DNA from: Robinsoniella peoriensis
GTDB taxonomy: Bacteria; Bacillota; Clostridia; Lachnospirales; Lachnospiraceae
Strand: one strand, 5' to 3'
Assembly (NCBI RefSeq): GCF_042680125.1
Contig: NZ_JBHTNY010000003.1
DNA length: 64,000 bases
Shown here: positions 15,463 through 24,855 of the stretch, piece by piece
How the letters are laid out: the number at the start of each line of letters is the position of its first letter
How positions within the stretch are numbered: position 1 is the first letter of the stretch
The notes under the pieces: model-generated
What the model was told of the DNA's origin: nothing
The model's input: the letters and a program-made list of their open reading frames with translations, nothing else
The model's database searches: none
Translations under genes and position numbers: made by a program

Positions 15463-16806
15463 TTATCCTATCGTAATTTGCTCAACCGGCTGTACTACCG
15501 GTGTCGTTTTTTTATTCCCTCTCAATGATAATGCAAACGATAAACTTCCGATTCGTCCGCAGTACATAAGAAAGATAATGATTATTTTAGAAATAGCATT
15601 CAGATCCCGTGTAATTCCGGTAGACATACCTACGGTACCAATTGCTGAGAATACCTCCAGTAAAACGTCTGTCATTGGTATTGGCTGTATAGCAGTGATC
15701 AGTATCACGGCTCCCACAGACAGGAAGAGATTGGTGCACAAAACCGCACTTGCTTTTTTAATTACGTCATCGCTCAATCTCCTGCCATATATATTACAGC
15801 AGCGGTTCTGTGTAATATTTTCTCTTAAATAGAAGATCATGACTACCAGCGTTGTTGTCTTAATACCGCCTGCTGTAGACCCCGGGCTGCCGCCTATGAA
15901 CATCAGTACTATGGTCAGCAGCTTACTGCTGTCCTGAAGCGCCGCTGTGTCCACGGTATTAAATCCGGCAGTTCTTGCGGTAACAGAGCTGAACAGCGAA
16001 CTTAAAATTTTACCGCTTGGGGACATATCACTGATGATGTGGCTGTTTTCAAATAAGTAAAATAATACCGCCCCGCCGAAAATCAATACCAGGGTTGCTG
16101 AAATTACGATTTTCGTATGCAGTTTATACTGGCGGAATTTCCATTTATGGGTCCAGATATCATCCCAAACCAGAAATCCGATACCTCCTACTACAATTAA
16201 CGTCATTATGGTCAGGTTTATAATCCAGTCATCATAATATCCGGTAAAGGAAGCATAGGGAATCTCTTTCCCCATCAGATCAAATCCAGCATTGCAAAAT
16301 GCGGAAATTGAATGAAAGATTCCATAAAAGCTGCCCCGCAGCACTCCGAATTCAGGTATAAACCGGATACTTAATAATATCGCACCAAGTCCTTCGAAAA
16401 AGACAGTGCCGATTATGATTTTCTTTGCCAGGCGGACAATACCGCCAATCTGCATGGTGTTTACACTTTCCTGTAAGATACCTCTGGTTCGGAGTCCTAT
16501 TTTTCTTCTTAATATAATTGAAAAAAATACGCCGATGGTCATAAATCCCAGTCCGCCGATCTGAATCATTCCAAGGATAACCAGCTGTCCAAACAGTGAC
16601 CATTTCTCCACGGTATTGCTAACCACCAGGCCGGTAACACAAGAGGCTGAAGTTGCTGTAAAAAAAGCATCCAGGAAATTGGTCATCTGTCCATCCTTAC
16701 TTGAAATCGGCAGAGTCAAAAGCAGCGCACCCGCCAATATGATTGTAAGAAACCCAACTGCAATCATCTGGGTTTGAGTTAATTTTTTATACAATAGCTT
16801 CAGCAT
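15463..16806 (-). CDS. ktrB: Potassium uptake membrane subunit KtrB (TrkH family)
   Basis: Channel-forming subunit of 447 residues with four membrane-pore-membrane repeats. The selectivity-filter loops are visible: TATSASCVTGLVV, SAFCNAGFDL, TARTAGFNTVD and SAIGTVGMSTGI. It imports potassium or sodium/potassium together with KtrA. AAAGGAC precedes the ATG by 9 bases. It is the first gene of the ktrB-ktrA unit. No ydaO-type c-di-AMP riboswitch was seen upstream. Confidence 0.95.
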   Translation of the reverse strand: MLKLLYKKLTQTQMIAVGFLTIILAGALLLTLPISSKDGQMTNFLDAFFTATSASCVTGLVVSNTVEKWSLFGQLVILGMIQIGGLGFMTIGVFFSIILRRKIGLRTRGILQESVNTMQIGGIVRLAKKIIIGTVFFEGLGAILLSIRFIPEFGVLRGSFYGIFHSISAFCNAGFDLMGKEIPYASFTGYYDDWIINLTIMTLIVVGGIGFLVWDDIWTHKWKFRQYKLHTKIVISATLVLIFGGAVLFYLFENSHIISDMSPSGKILSSLFSSVTARTAGFNTVDTAALQDSSKLLTIVLMFIGGSPGSTAGGIKTTTLVVMIFYLRENITQNRCCNIYGRRLSDDVIKKASAVLCTNLFLSVGAVILITAIQPIPMTDVLLEVFSAIGTVGMSTGITRDLNAISKIIIIFLMYCGRIGSLSFALSLRGNKKTTPVVQPVEQITIG

Positions 16807-17107
16807 TTTATTTATGTCCTTTCCTTCATACGCACTTTAAAAATTTTAACTGAAAATCATCCTGCTGCAAGTTCTAATTATAATAAACTATTCGTTAAGG
16901 CGGTGATAATTTATCTGTTTTCTATATTAAAAATGCATTTAAATTCTCGATTTACCATTAAGATTGTATTAAGATAAAGTGGTAAAATGCTAACTTGTCA
17001 AACCTTTCTGTTTTTCCTCATATATTCATTATTTCCTGGAAATTTAAATGAATGCAAATCTCTTACTTTTATCCGATATTTCTTCCTATTTATATAGAAT
17101 TTTATTT
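16807..17107. other. AT-rich gap between amidohydrolase and ktrB
   Basis: Three hundred bases without a gene. On the minus strand a perfect TTGACA (16996-17001) has only a weak -10 (TTTATC) 17 bases on. A TATAAT (16877-16882) without a good -35 lies nearer to ktrB. Either could serve ktrB. No strong hairpin or riboswitch was recognised. Confidence 0.4.
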
Positions 17108-18706
17108 TTAAATTTTGCGTTTTCTTCCTGTCATCATCCGGATGAGCTCCCCAATCGTTCCCTTTTTTTCTTTACACTTTATTCCATCCAGATAGAGGCA
17201 CTGTATTTCAGCTTGTGCTATATTGGTTTTATCCATCTTTAACAGATCTTTATCGGATACCATAAAGTTTGCCCGCTTTCCCACTTCAAGTGTACCCAGC
17301 TCCTTTTCCTCACCCAGCATCTTCGCCGGATTCCTGGTATAGGTACAGAGCGCCTGATACATGGTCAGTGATTGTTCCGGTATATAAAAATCGATCATTC
17401 CAAGCATCTGGTTAAAAGGATTGATGCCTTGTACCGGAGCATCGCTGGAACCGCAGATACATACCTGATGATCCATCAGTGTACGCAAAGGAATCTGCTG
17501 ACTGATCATATGCTCCGGCAGAGACTGCTCATAACTTTTCAGATAATTTTTATCAATCCATGAAAAGCCCGGCTGCACGGCCAATGCCAGGTTCTTCTCC
17601 ATAACCCGTTTTACGGCTCCTTTATCCGGAAATTCAAAATGATCTATGCGATGCATTCTAGCCGGGCAAAAGCGGTCATATCCGTCTAACAGAACGTCTA
17701 TTGCCTTCTCTCCTATTGCATGGCTGCTGATTTGATATCCTGCCGCATCCGCTTCTTTTAATTTATCCGCAATTACTTCTGATGTGAAATAGCAGTCCAC
17801 CAGCTCGTTCGTATCTTTATAAGGACTGTAAAATGCTGCACTGCCAGATCCCACAGAACCATCCATTTCCCAGTCGCCGCATCCTCCTACCCTGGGCGTC
17901 CTCTGAAACTTTCGGTAATAACGGGCCTTTTTCAAATCCATAAATTGCGGAAAGAGGCGCACACCAATCTCCATATGAGATGCTATTTTTGCCAACCTTC
18001 TGGTTTGCTTGTCTTTATTTACATCTCCATTTCCATCCATAGCACAGACAATGCCAATTCCGTATTTTATACAGAGATTTGTAAAGCTTGCGATTCCTTT
18101 AGCCCATACTGCGGGTGTTACTGATTTGCCAATCAGCTCCATCACTTTGCCCTGTATAATTTCATGATCCCTGCCTGTTAGTATTCCGGTATGGTTCTCT
18201 TTATAAATATTCAGTTCTTTTAGCAATGCTGTTGACATACTGCTGCTATGCCCGTCTATATTGTAAATTACAATTTTTTTACCATTGGCCCATTCATCCA
18301 GCTCATGGCGGTTGGGAAGCCTTTTTTCCGGAATTGCTGAAGCAATATATTGATTTGCTGTAATGATATCCCTCCCGGTTCTCGCCCGGCATTCTTTCGT
18401 TATGAGCTTTGCTGCGTCTTCCAGCTTATCCGGATATATTCTGCCATCCTCAATTTTGCAGACCGAAAAACTATTTGCGCCCAGCACCATGGTATACATC
18501 AGGTGCAGATGTGCATCTATCATGGCCGGATAGACATGCCTGCCGTTTAAAGAAACTTCTTTCTCATATCCATAGGGCTTCTCATCGCCAAGATAACTGA
18601 TTCTCCCATCGGTAACCCCCATATAGCGGTAACATTCCGTTTCCGCCCGGAGGGTATGGAAATATCCGTCTTTGTAGAGACATTGTGTTATTTTCATCAT
18701 ATTCAT
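17108..18706 (-). CDS. YtcJ-like metal-dependent amidohydrolase
   Basis: A 532-residue member of the amidohydrolase_3 group. The N-terminal beta part is followed by the metal motif PAMIDAHLHLMYT (HxH), a later metal/His region SSHAIGEKAID and HRIDHFEF, and the distal Asp in CGSSDAPVQGINPF. The C terminus has LGTLEVGKRANFMV, typical of the family. The natural substrate is unknown. The start was moved to ATG 18706, with GGTGAG upstream; the longer frame runs through a sigma-A promoter at 18761-18789. It stands alone between ktrB and the tocopherol-cyclase-like gene. Confidence 0.88.
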   Translation of the reverse strand: MNMMKITQCLYKDGYFHTLRAETECYRYMGVTDGRISYLGDEKPYGYEKEVSLNGRHVYPAMIDAHLHLMYTMVLGANSFSVCKIEDGRIYPDKLEDAAKLITKECRARTGRDIITANQYIASAIPEKRLPNRHELDEWANGKKIVIYNIDGHSSSMSTALLKELNIYKENHTGILTGRDHEIIQGKVMELIGKSVTPAVWAKGIASFTNLCIKYGIGIVCAMDGNGDVNKDKQTRRLAKIASHMEIGVRLFPQFMDLKKARYYRKFQRTPRVGGCGDWEMDGSVGSGSAAFYSPYKDTNELVDCYFTSEVIADKLKEADAAGYQISSHAIGEKAIDVLLDGYDRFCPARMHRIDHFEFPDKGAVKRVMEKNLALAVQPGFSWIDKNYLKSYEQSLPEHMISQQIPLRTLMDHQVCICGSSDAPVQGINPFNQMLGMIDFYIPEQSLTMYQALCTYTRNPAKMLGEEKELGTLEVGKRANFMVSDKDLLKMDKTNIAQAEIQCLYLDGIKCKEKKGTIGELIRMMTGRKRKI

Positions 18707-18760
18707 TTTGCACTCACCATCCAGACTGTTTATTCGTTCTTGCTGTCTTTCCATGTTCCC

Positions 18761-18789
18761 ATTATACCTGCCCCATGAACTGACGTAAA
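18761..18789 (-). promoter_or_regulatory. Promoter of the amidohydrolase gene
   Basis: TTTACG, a 17-base spacer and a perfect TATAAT on the minus strand, 55 bases before the chosen start. Confidence 0.65.
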
Positions 18790-18838
18790 GCTTGTTTTTC
18801 GGATGACGCAAAGAGGGGTTGATGACAAACGGAAAGGA

Positions 18839-18871
18839 GCCACTGCCTGCGCAATATGCGCAGGCAGTGGC
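18839..18871 (-). terminator. Strong terminator after the tocopherol-cyclase-like gene
   Basis: A perfect 15-bp stem (GCCACTGCCTGCGCA with its complement, 3-base loop) followed on the minus strand by TCCTTTCCGTTTG. It lies 21 bases after the stop at 18893. Confidence 0.75.
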
Positions 18872-18892
18872 CCGTTAGATATGTGACGATGA

Positions 18893-19813
18893 TTATTCCT
18901 TTATTATTTCCAGGCTTGCCTGTGGACTGATCACATCAAAGATTAATTCGTCCCGTTTCCAGAAACGGTAACGCATTTCACAGGAGAGGCTCTCTTTCAC
19001 TGCCCTGCCCATACTGCCGTTTACAGGTGCTTTCAGATCAGAGGGATTCTGTTTCAGGACTTCCGCATGAAACCAGTATTTTCCCTGTCGGATCAGTGCC
19101 TCCTTATCGTTAAAGATCAGTATCCGGACTCCGCGGTACGTTGCCAGCCGGTATTCCTTTCCGCCTTGCATGATGCAGCAGATACAACCGGTAAAGCTTC
19201 CTTTTAGCAGAGGTATTTTTGCCAGTGACAGCATCAGGTCACCGCCGGCACCTCCATTCCAGCTGCATTGGGTCCAGAGATATTCGCTTGGAAAGCTGCT
19301 GCCCCAATCTTTTTCTATATATCCGGTACCGCCTGCAAAATCATATCTGTGCCCATTTACTACTACCGTACCAGTCAGTTCATGGTGCATACTCAGCACC
19401 CCATGATTGCACTGCATAAACGGTGCAAACCGGAAAGGCCCCATAATGTCTTTCCGGGGTGCTTTCAGTTCTCCATATCTTATTTTTCCAATAACCCTTA
19501 AATCTTTCGTTTTAATATCCAGAATGATCCCTTTTTCGGAAAAGGTATTTTTTCCAATCCGGCAATAAAAATTCAGAGGACTGGCATAAAAATACTCCAC
19601 CGGAAACTCTGTGTAGAAAGATTCATCATTGGTGATTACCTGTATGGATGCCGAACGGTTTCCTTCTTCATCAATGTGAAAAGCCGGAATAAAACTTAAG
19701 GACTCTCTCCCTGACTGGTGCTTCAGATACCATCCTTCAAAAAAACTTTTTTTCTTCTTCTCCCCATGGAAACTTTTCCTGGGTATGGTCAGATACTGAC
19801 GGACTTTTTTCAT
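18893..19813 (-). CDS. Tocopherol-cyclase-family protein
   Basis: A 306-residue protein without a signal peptide. It carries the family hallmarks FFEGWYLKHQSGRESLSFIP near the N terminus, GPFRFAPFMQCNHGVLSM in the middle, and YIEKDWGSSFP followed by WTQCSWNG. Plant and cyanobacterial tocopherol cyclases close the chromanol ring, but the role in anaerobic Firmicutes, which make no tocopherol, is unknown; a lipocalin-like lipid-binding or cyclising role is possible. GGGGG precedes the ATG. It lies 19 bases after a Rieske flavoprotein gene, so the pair is probably co-transcribed, and a terminator follows. Confidence 0.85.
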   Translation of the reverse strand: MKKVRQYLTIPRKSFHGEKKKKSFFEGWYLKHQSGRESLSFIPAFHIDEEGNRSASIQVITNDESFYTEFPVEYFYASPLNFYCRIGKNTFSEKGIILDIKTKDLRVIGKIRYGELKAPRKDIMGPFRFAPFMQCNHGVLSMHHELTGTVVVNGHRYDFAGGTGYIEKDWGSSFPSEYLWTQCSWNGGAGGDLMLSLAKIPLLKGSFTGCICCIMQGGKEYRLATYRGVRILIFNDKEALIRQGKYWFHAEVLKQNPSDLKAPVNGSMGRAVKESLSCEMRYRFWKRDELIFDVISPQASLEIIKE

Positions 19814-19832
19814 CTTTTTCCCCCTTTTTGTT

Positions 19833-21275
19833 TTATTCCATGTTCAGATTTTCCTGTGCCGGGTTGTCTATCAGATTTCCTTTATAATCAAACCGGGAAC
19901 CATGGCAGGGACAATCCCAGGACAGTTCATCGGGATTCCATTCCAGTTGACAGCCCAGATGAGGACATCTGGTATCAACGATAAAGACTTCCCCTTCTGC
20001 ATTTTTATAAACACCGGCTTTCTTCCCTTCATATTCTACGATACCGCCATGGGAAAGCGGAAGTTCCTCTATATTTTCTTTTGGGATTTTTAAATTCTCA
20101 TACAGAATTCCTTTCGCTGCTTTATACCCATCTGTTACCACATTTTTAGCGGAAGCCGACAGATGGAATCGCTGGGGTGAGAATACTTCCATAAAAGGAT
20201 TTTCCCGCTTCATGATCAAATCAGAAATCAGCATTGCGGAAACCATAGAAGAAGTCATTCCCCATTTCCCAAATCCTGTCGCCACATACCAGTCCGGAGT
20301 CTGGCTGGAATACTGTCCGATATAAGGTATCCCATCCAGCGTCATACAGTCCTGCGCCGACCAGGAAGCTGATACCCTGCTCCCAGGCCAGTATCTGGAT
20401 GCTTCTTCCCACAATTTCTGATAACAGCCTCCCACTTTATTTTCTCCTGTGCGGTGCCCGCTGCCGCCAATCAATAGCAGATCTTCGTAATTGCGGTAAG
20501 AAAAACTGTTTTCTTTATCAATACCCAGATACATGCCGTTTAACTGCACAGCATTTTCAAGCGCCAGTACATAGCTTCGCTCCTGATGCATACGCATAAA
20601 ATAGTATCCAGGTACATTGATAAAAGGATAATGAGTGGCAAATACAATCTGTTCCGCATGAATTACATAAGAGTCGGTAACGATCTCCTGCCCTTCCACA
20701 CTTTTTACTTTTGTATTTTCATAAATCGTCAGTTCCTTAATCATTTTATCCAGAAATTCCAACGGATGAAACTGCGCCTGTCCATAAAACTTGGCTGCTC
20801 CTGCAACCGGGAAAGGCAGTTCTGTCTGAGTGGTGAATTCTGCGTGTATTCCTAATTTCTGAGCTGCCTTTACTTCTGCTTCCAAACTATCAGATCTGGT
20901 TACGGAATAAAGATACGAAGGAAGCTCCTGAAAATGACAGGGGATCTGGTATTTGTCAATCAGGTTTTGATAAGCCTTGATAGCTTTCTGATTGGCAAGG
21001 GCATATTGTCTCGCCTTTTCGATACCACAATCGCGTATTAATTTATGGTAGATCAGGTTATGGGAGGATGAAATCTTTGCAGTTGTATTCTTTGTCTGTC
21101 CGCTGCCTACTCTGGACGCCTCAAATACAATGACTTTCTTGCCTTCCTGCTGTAGAAAATATGCAATTAAAATTCCCGCCATACCTCCACCAATTACAGC
21201 TACCTCTGTTTCCAGGTTATCCGCAAGGGATGGCATAGCTGTTACTTCTGCTGTTTTACTCCAAATTGATTCCAT
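19833..21275 (-). CDS. FAD-dependent oxidoreductase with C-terminal Rieske domain
   Basis: A 480-residue fusion. The N-terminal DAO-type flavoprotein has the dinucleotide fold EVAVIGGGMAGILIAYFL with the acidic strand end VIVFEASRVGSGQT. Motif YSVTRSD and the distal FAD contact YVATGFGKWGMTSSM follow. A Rieske [2Fe-2S] domain occupies the last 100 residues, with CPHLGCQ and CPCHGSRF supplying the Cys/His pairs. Architecture matches the YhfW-type proteins. The reaction is unknown. AAGGTGAGC precedes the ATG. It lies 45 bases after sigG with no terminator between them, so readthrough from sigG is possible. Confidence 0.92.
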   Translation of the reverse strand: MESIWSKTAEVTAMPSLADNLETEVAVIGGGMAGILIAYFLQQEGKKVIVFEASRVGSGQTKNTTAKISSSHNLIYHKLIRDCGIEKARQYALANQKAIKAYQNLIDKYQIPCHFQELPSYLYSVTRSDSLEAEVKAAQKLGIHAEFTTQTELPFPVAGAAKFYGQAQFHPLEFLDKMIKELTIYENTKVKSVEGQEIVTDSYVIHAEQIVFATHYPFINVPGYYFMRMHQERSYVLALENAVQLNGMYLGIDKENSFSYRNYEDLLLIGGSGHRTGENKVGGCYQKLWEEASRYWPGSRVSASWSAQDCMTLDGIPYIGQYSSQTPDWYVATGFGKWGMTSSMVSAMLISDLIMKRENPFMEVFSPQRFHLSASAKNVVTDGYKAAKGILYENLKIPKENIEELPLSHGGIVEYEGKKAGVYKNAEGEVFIVDTRCPHLGCQLEWNPDELSWDCPCHGSRFDYKGNLIDNPAQENLNME

Positions 21276-21320
21276 GTGCTCACCTTCATGCCTGATATTA
21301 TGAGGATATTCCCCACTACG

Positions 21321-22097
21321 TTATCTTAAATAGTTCTTCATGCTCTTTAACGCATTTTTTTCCAGTCGGCTAACCTGTGCCTGGGATATATTAATTTCAT
21401 TTGCTACTTCCATCTGTGTTTTCCCCTGGAAGAAACGCAGTTCAATAATATGGCGTTCCCGTTCGTTCAATCTTTTAATTGCTTCATTTAAAGAGATGGA
21501 TTCCACCCAGTTCTCTTCTTTATTCTTCTTATCACTGATCTGATCCATTACATAGAGGGTGTCTCCGCCTTCCGTATAAACCGGATCATAAAGGCTGACC
21601 GGACTCTGGATCGCATCCATAGCAAATACAATGTCTTCTTTTGCAATACCAATCTCGTCTGCGATCTCATTAATGGTAGGCTCTTTTAAATGCTTCTTCA
21701 TATAGCCTTCTTTTGCATAAATCGCCTTGTAAGCCGTGTCCCTCAGTGACCTGCTTACCCTTATTGAATTATTATCCCTTAAGTATCTGCGGATCTCACC
21801 AATAATCATCGGAACCGCATAAGTAGAAAATTTTACATTTAAGGTCGAGTCAAAATTATCTATTGCCTTAATCAGACCGATACAGCCTATCTGAAACAAA
21901 TCATCCGCATTTTCATTGCTGCTTGAAAAACGTTTAATTACACTTAATACCAACCTTAAGTTTCCTTTGATGTATAGTTCTCTTGCTTCTTCATCGCCCT
22001 CCTGAATCCGGGCAAAAAGTGCATCTTTTTCTTCATTGTTTAAAAGGGGAAGCTTTGATGTATTCACACCACAAATTTCTACTTTATTAAGAGCCAT
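21321..22097 (-). CDS. sigG: RNA polymerase sporulation sigma factor SigG
   Basis: Late forespore sigma factor, 258 residues from the ATG at 22097. That start follows GGAGG by 9 bases and gives MALNKVEICGVNTSKLP, the conserved SigG N terminus. Region 2 shows DLFQIGCIGLIKAIDNFD and KFSTYAVPMIIGEIRRYL; region 4 shows RHIIELRFFQGKTQMEVA and ISQAQVSRLEK. In most spore formers sigG directly follows spoIIGA-sigE; here 15 kb of mannoside genes lie between them. A possible sigma-F/G-type promoter is at 22139-22167. Confidence 0.97.
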   Translation of the reverse strand: MALNKVEICGVNTSKLPLLNNEEKDALFARIQEGDEEARELYIKGNLRLVLSVIKRFSSSNENADDLFQIGCIGLIKAIDNFDSTLNVKFSTYAVPMIIGEIRRYLRDNNSIRVSRSLRDTAYKAIYAKEGYMKKHLKEPTINEIADEIGIAKEDIVFAMDAIQSPVSLYDPVYTEGGDTLYVMDQISDKKNKEENWVESISLNEAIKRLNERERHIIELRFFQGKTQMEVANEINISQAQVSRLEKNALKSMKNYLR

Positions 22098-22138
22098 AAC
22101 GTTCATCCTCCTATTAATTTGTTTAATAGAATGATTCA

Positions 22139-22167
22139 CATTATGGCTCTCAAATATTCAAATATGA
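22139..22167 (-). promoter_or_regulatory. Candidate sigma-F/sigma-G promoter of sigG
   Basis: TCATA, a 17-base spacer and CATAATG on the minus strand resemble the forespore consensus GHATR-N17-CATWMTA, about 40 bases upstream of the start. The match is by eye and the -10 end deviates. Confidence 0.35.
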
Positions 22168-22226
22168 AAAAAATTATGTCAACTTTTAGCCCTTGACAAA
22201 TTCCTTATGGGGGTGTTGTTTTTTCA

Positions 22227-24662
22227 TCATCCAATGTCATAAACACTCCTGAGCCGCAGTTTATCCGGCTTTCCACTGATTATCTTTATCCGCTTCTCTC
22301 CTGCGTTCATATCAAAATAATTATCGGATAAAATAAGGTCCTCCTTCTGATTTAAAATCTCTACATTTTTTGCGTATGTTTTCGACTGAATAATGATCTC
22401 TCCGTTTTCTACCCGGCACGTAAGCTGCGGATCCTGGTATTTAAAATATTTGGGAAGTGAAAAGATTACGGTTCCTTCTGATATAAGTTCTCCATTTTTC
22501 ATCAACTGATAGCTGACATATTCTGTAAACATATCCACGTCCGGCAAATCTTCCTTATCCAGCCATACACTGGTCAATGCCGGAACCATAATTTCTCTGC
22601 TCTCTTCTCTTAATACCATGGCACCGGCATCTCTCAGCTGCCATTTTACTGTTACGTTCTCATCTTCCCTGGTTTCGTTTGCAACATTCAAATGAATCGA
22701 TTTTTCAATATGGTAATGCTGGCGGTTCATATCTGCATCCTGTGTTAGAAGTCCTTCTTCCTCACAGGATATCATACACGGACTAAAAAATCGCTTTGCA
22801 TAATAGTGAAGTGCTTTCCACCTCTGGCAGTAATCGATGGATGCCCAGGAAGCCACGGGCCAGCAGTCATTGAGCTGCCAGTAAATCGCTCCCATACAGC
22901 GCCCTCTGTTTCTCCTGAAATGCTCAACTCCATAACGTATCGCGTCTGCCTGAAGTAATTGGGACGCATAGATTACTGTCTCAAAACTGTAAGGATAGCG
23001 GTAGGTCTGCTGAAGATAATTCATAATTTTCCCGTTTGCGCCAAAATTTCTCTGATGCTTTTCCATCACATATGAAAAAATATTCATATCTCTTGGATCA
23101 TCTGTTATCGTTTCTATCGTCTTAACACTTGGAAATGACTGAAAACCAAATTCCGAAGCATAACGGAAATAATGCCGGCGGTATTCAGAAAACGGCTTAT
23201 TTCCGTGCCATACTTCCCAGAAATGTACATCGCCTCTGTTTGGATCATTTGGTTCATCAAAAGATCCGCCTGAGGAAGGACTTGCCGGCCAATAGAACGT
23301 ATTCGGGTCATATTCTTTTAAAAGCTCCGGTATGATGCGTTCGTACATCAGAAAATAATCCCTTACTTCTGAGTGTCTGCTCACCCAATTGCCTTCTTTG
23401 ACAAACAGTTCCATCTCATTGTTTCCGCACCACAGTCCCAGTGATGCATGATGCCGCAGACGCTTTATATTATCTGTAAATTCCTGACGGATATTCGCTT
23501 CAAACTCCGGAGTCAGATCATACACGGCACATGCAAACATAAAGTCCTGCCATACCACCAGCCCTAATTCATCACAGATATCATAAAACCAGTCCTCGGG
23601 ATAGTATCCGCCGCCCCAGACACGTATAGCATTAAAATTTGCCGATTTGCACTGTTCCAGAAGATTTCTTGTAGTTTTGCTGTTCACTCTCCCAAGAAGA
23701 TGGTCTTCCGGAATATAGTCCGCACCCATGGCAAAAATAGATATCCCGTTTACCTGGTGTGCAAAACAGGACCCCCATTGGTCTTTTTCAATATGCATGG
23801 TCATGGTTCTAAGCCCGATACGGCGTTTCCAGGAATCCGTCTCGGTTCCCCCGGTTTTCTGAATTACTTCCAGCTCATATAAATCCTGGGCGCCGTATCC
23901 GTTTGGCCACCAGAGCCTTGGCTCTTCAATAGTGATTTCATCCGGTGAATTCTCATATTCCCTGCAATTGCCATCGGGATCGGTCACCTTTACTTCATAG
24001 GTAGTGGAAACGCTGTCGCACTTATCTTCTTCCACCCGGATCTGAAGCCGTACTTTTCCATTCTCGTGTATCTGGGTAATATAAACACTGTCAATGCGGG
24101 CATGGTCTATTCCAATCAGCCTGACCGGTCTGAATATTCCCGCATCCGGAAGGTGTGCACCCCAGTCCCAGCCAAACATACAATGTGCCTTTCGAATATG
24201 AACAAATCCATCCATGGCATCTTCCGATCCCCGGGTAGGAGACTTTTCAAATGCTTCCCGGATATACTGCAGGGGAGAGTGCAGAACTACATGCAGCTCA
24301 TTATCCTGCCCCGGGTTTAAAAGCTTCTTTACATCAAATTCCCAGATCCGGTGCATATTATAAGCCTGCCCCGCAAGTTCTCCATTTACATAGATGTCGG
24401 CAATCGTATCCAGCCCGTCAAACCGGAGTAATACCCTTTCTTTTTCATACACCACAGAATCCACCCGGAACATGGTACTGTACTCATAGTCAAATTCCAT
24501 TCGCTTTAGCGCCTGATCCTCGTTGTCTTTCCAGAATGGATTTTCCATCTCCCCGTTTAAGAGCAAATCGGTGTAAACCGTTCCCGGTACAATCGCTGGC
24601 AGCCATTCCCCTTCCTCCAGCCTGCGCATTCTGAAGTTATCCTGTAACATCTGAGTAACCAT
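22227..24662 (-). CDS. Beta-mannosidase (GH2 family)
   Basis: A cytosolic enzyme of 811 residues that removes beta-linked mannose. No signal peptide. The jelly-roll N-terminal domain has VPGTVYTDLLLNGEMENPFW and HCMFGWDWGAHLPDAG, typical of the mannosidase branch. The acid/base Glu is in LWCGNNEMELF and the probable nucleophile in YASEFGFQSFP. Length and order of domains fit Man2A-type enzymes. AGGAGGAG precedes the ATG. It has its own promoter at 24730-24758. Together with GH38 and GH125 in the same locus it would finish degradation of N-glycan cores (Man-beta-1,4-GlcNAc). Confidence 0.94.
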   Translation of the reverse strand: MVTQMLQDNFRMRRLEEGEWLPAIVPGTVYTDLLLNGEMENPFWKDNEDQALKRMEFDYEYSTMFRVDSVVYEKERVLLRFDGLDTIADIYVNGELAGQAYNMHRIWEFDVKKLLNPGQDNELHVVLHSPLQYIREAFEKSPTRGSEDAMDGFVHIRKAHCMFGWDWGAHLPDAGIFRPVRLIGIDHARIDSVYITQIHENGKVRLQIRVEEDKCDSVSTTYEVKVTDPDGNCREYENSPDEITIEEPRLWWPNGYGAQDLYELEVIQKTGGTETDSWKRRIGLRTMTMHIEKDQWGSCFAHQVNGISIFAMGADYIPEDHLLGRVNSKTTRNLLEQCKSANFNAIRVWGGGYYPEDWFYDICDELGLVVWQDFMFACAVYDLTPEFEANIRQEFTDNIKRLRHHASLGLWCGNNEMELFVKEGNWVSRHSEVRDYFLMYERIIPELLKEYDPNTFYWPASPSSGGSFDEPNDPNRGDVHFWEVWHGNKPFSEYRRHYFRYASEFGFQSFPSVKTIETITDDPRDMNIFSYVMEKHQRNFGANGKIMNYLQQTYRYPYSFETVIYASQLLQADAIRYGVEHFRRNRGRCMGAIYWQLNDCWPVASWASIDYCQRWKALHYYAKRFFSPCMISCEEEGLLTQDADMNRQHYHIEKSIHLNVANETREDENVTVKWQLRDAGAMVLREESREIMVPALTSVWLDKEDLPDVDMFTEYVSYQLMKNGELISEGTVIFSLPKYFKYQDPQLTCRVENGEIIIQSKTYAKNVEILNQKEDLILSDNYFDMNAGEKRIKIISGKPDKLRLRSVYDIG

Positions 24663-24729
24663 AGATTTTCTCCTCCTGAATTTTATTTTGTAAACCCTGA
24701 AACCCTTTTATGTTCCTGTTAATACTTAT

Positions 24730-24758
24730 ATTATAAACCAAGTTTACTAATACCTCAA
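24730..24758 (-). promoter_or_regulatory. Sigma-A promoter of the beta-mannosidase gene
   Basis: TTGAGG, a 17-base spacer and a perfect TATAAT on the minus strand. Confidence 0.7.
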
Positions 24759-24855
24759 TGATACTTTGTTTGAATTCAGGATAAATTCTAAAGCCCGCCA
24801 TGATGAGAAAACCAGCTGTGCAGATGGAGGCTGTGTTTGGGGAGAGCAGATGGGG

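Noticed and set aside
16807..17107. ydaO-type c-di-AMP riboswitch expected upstream of ktr genes
   Set aside because: No conserved core elements were found by eye.
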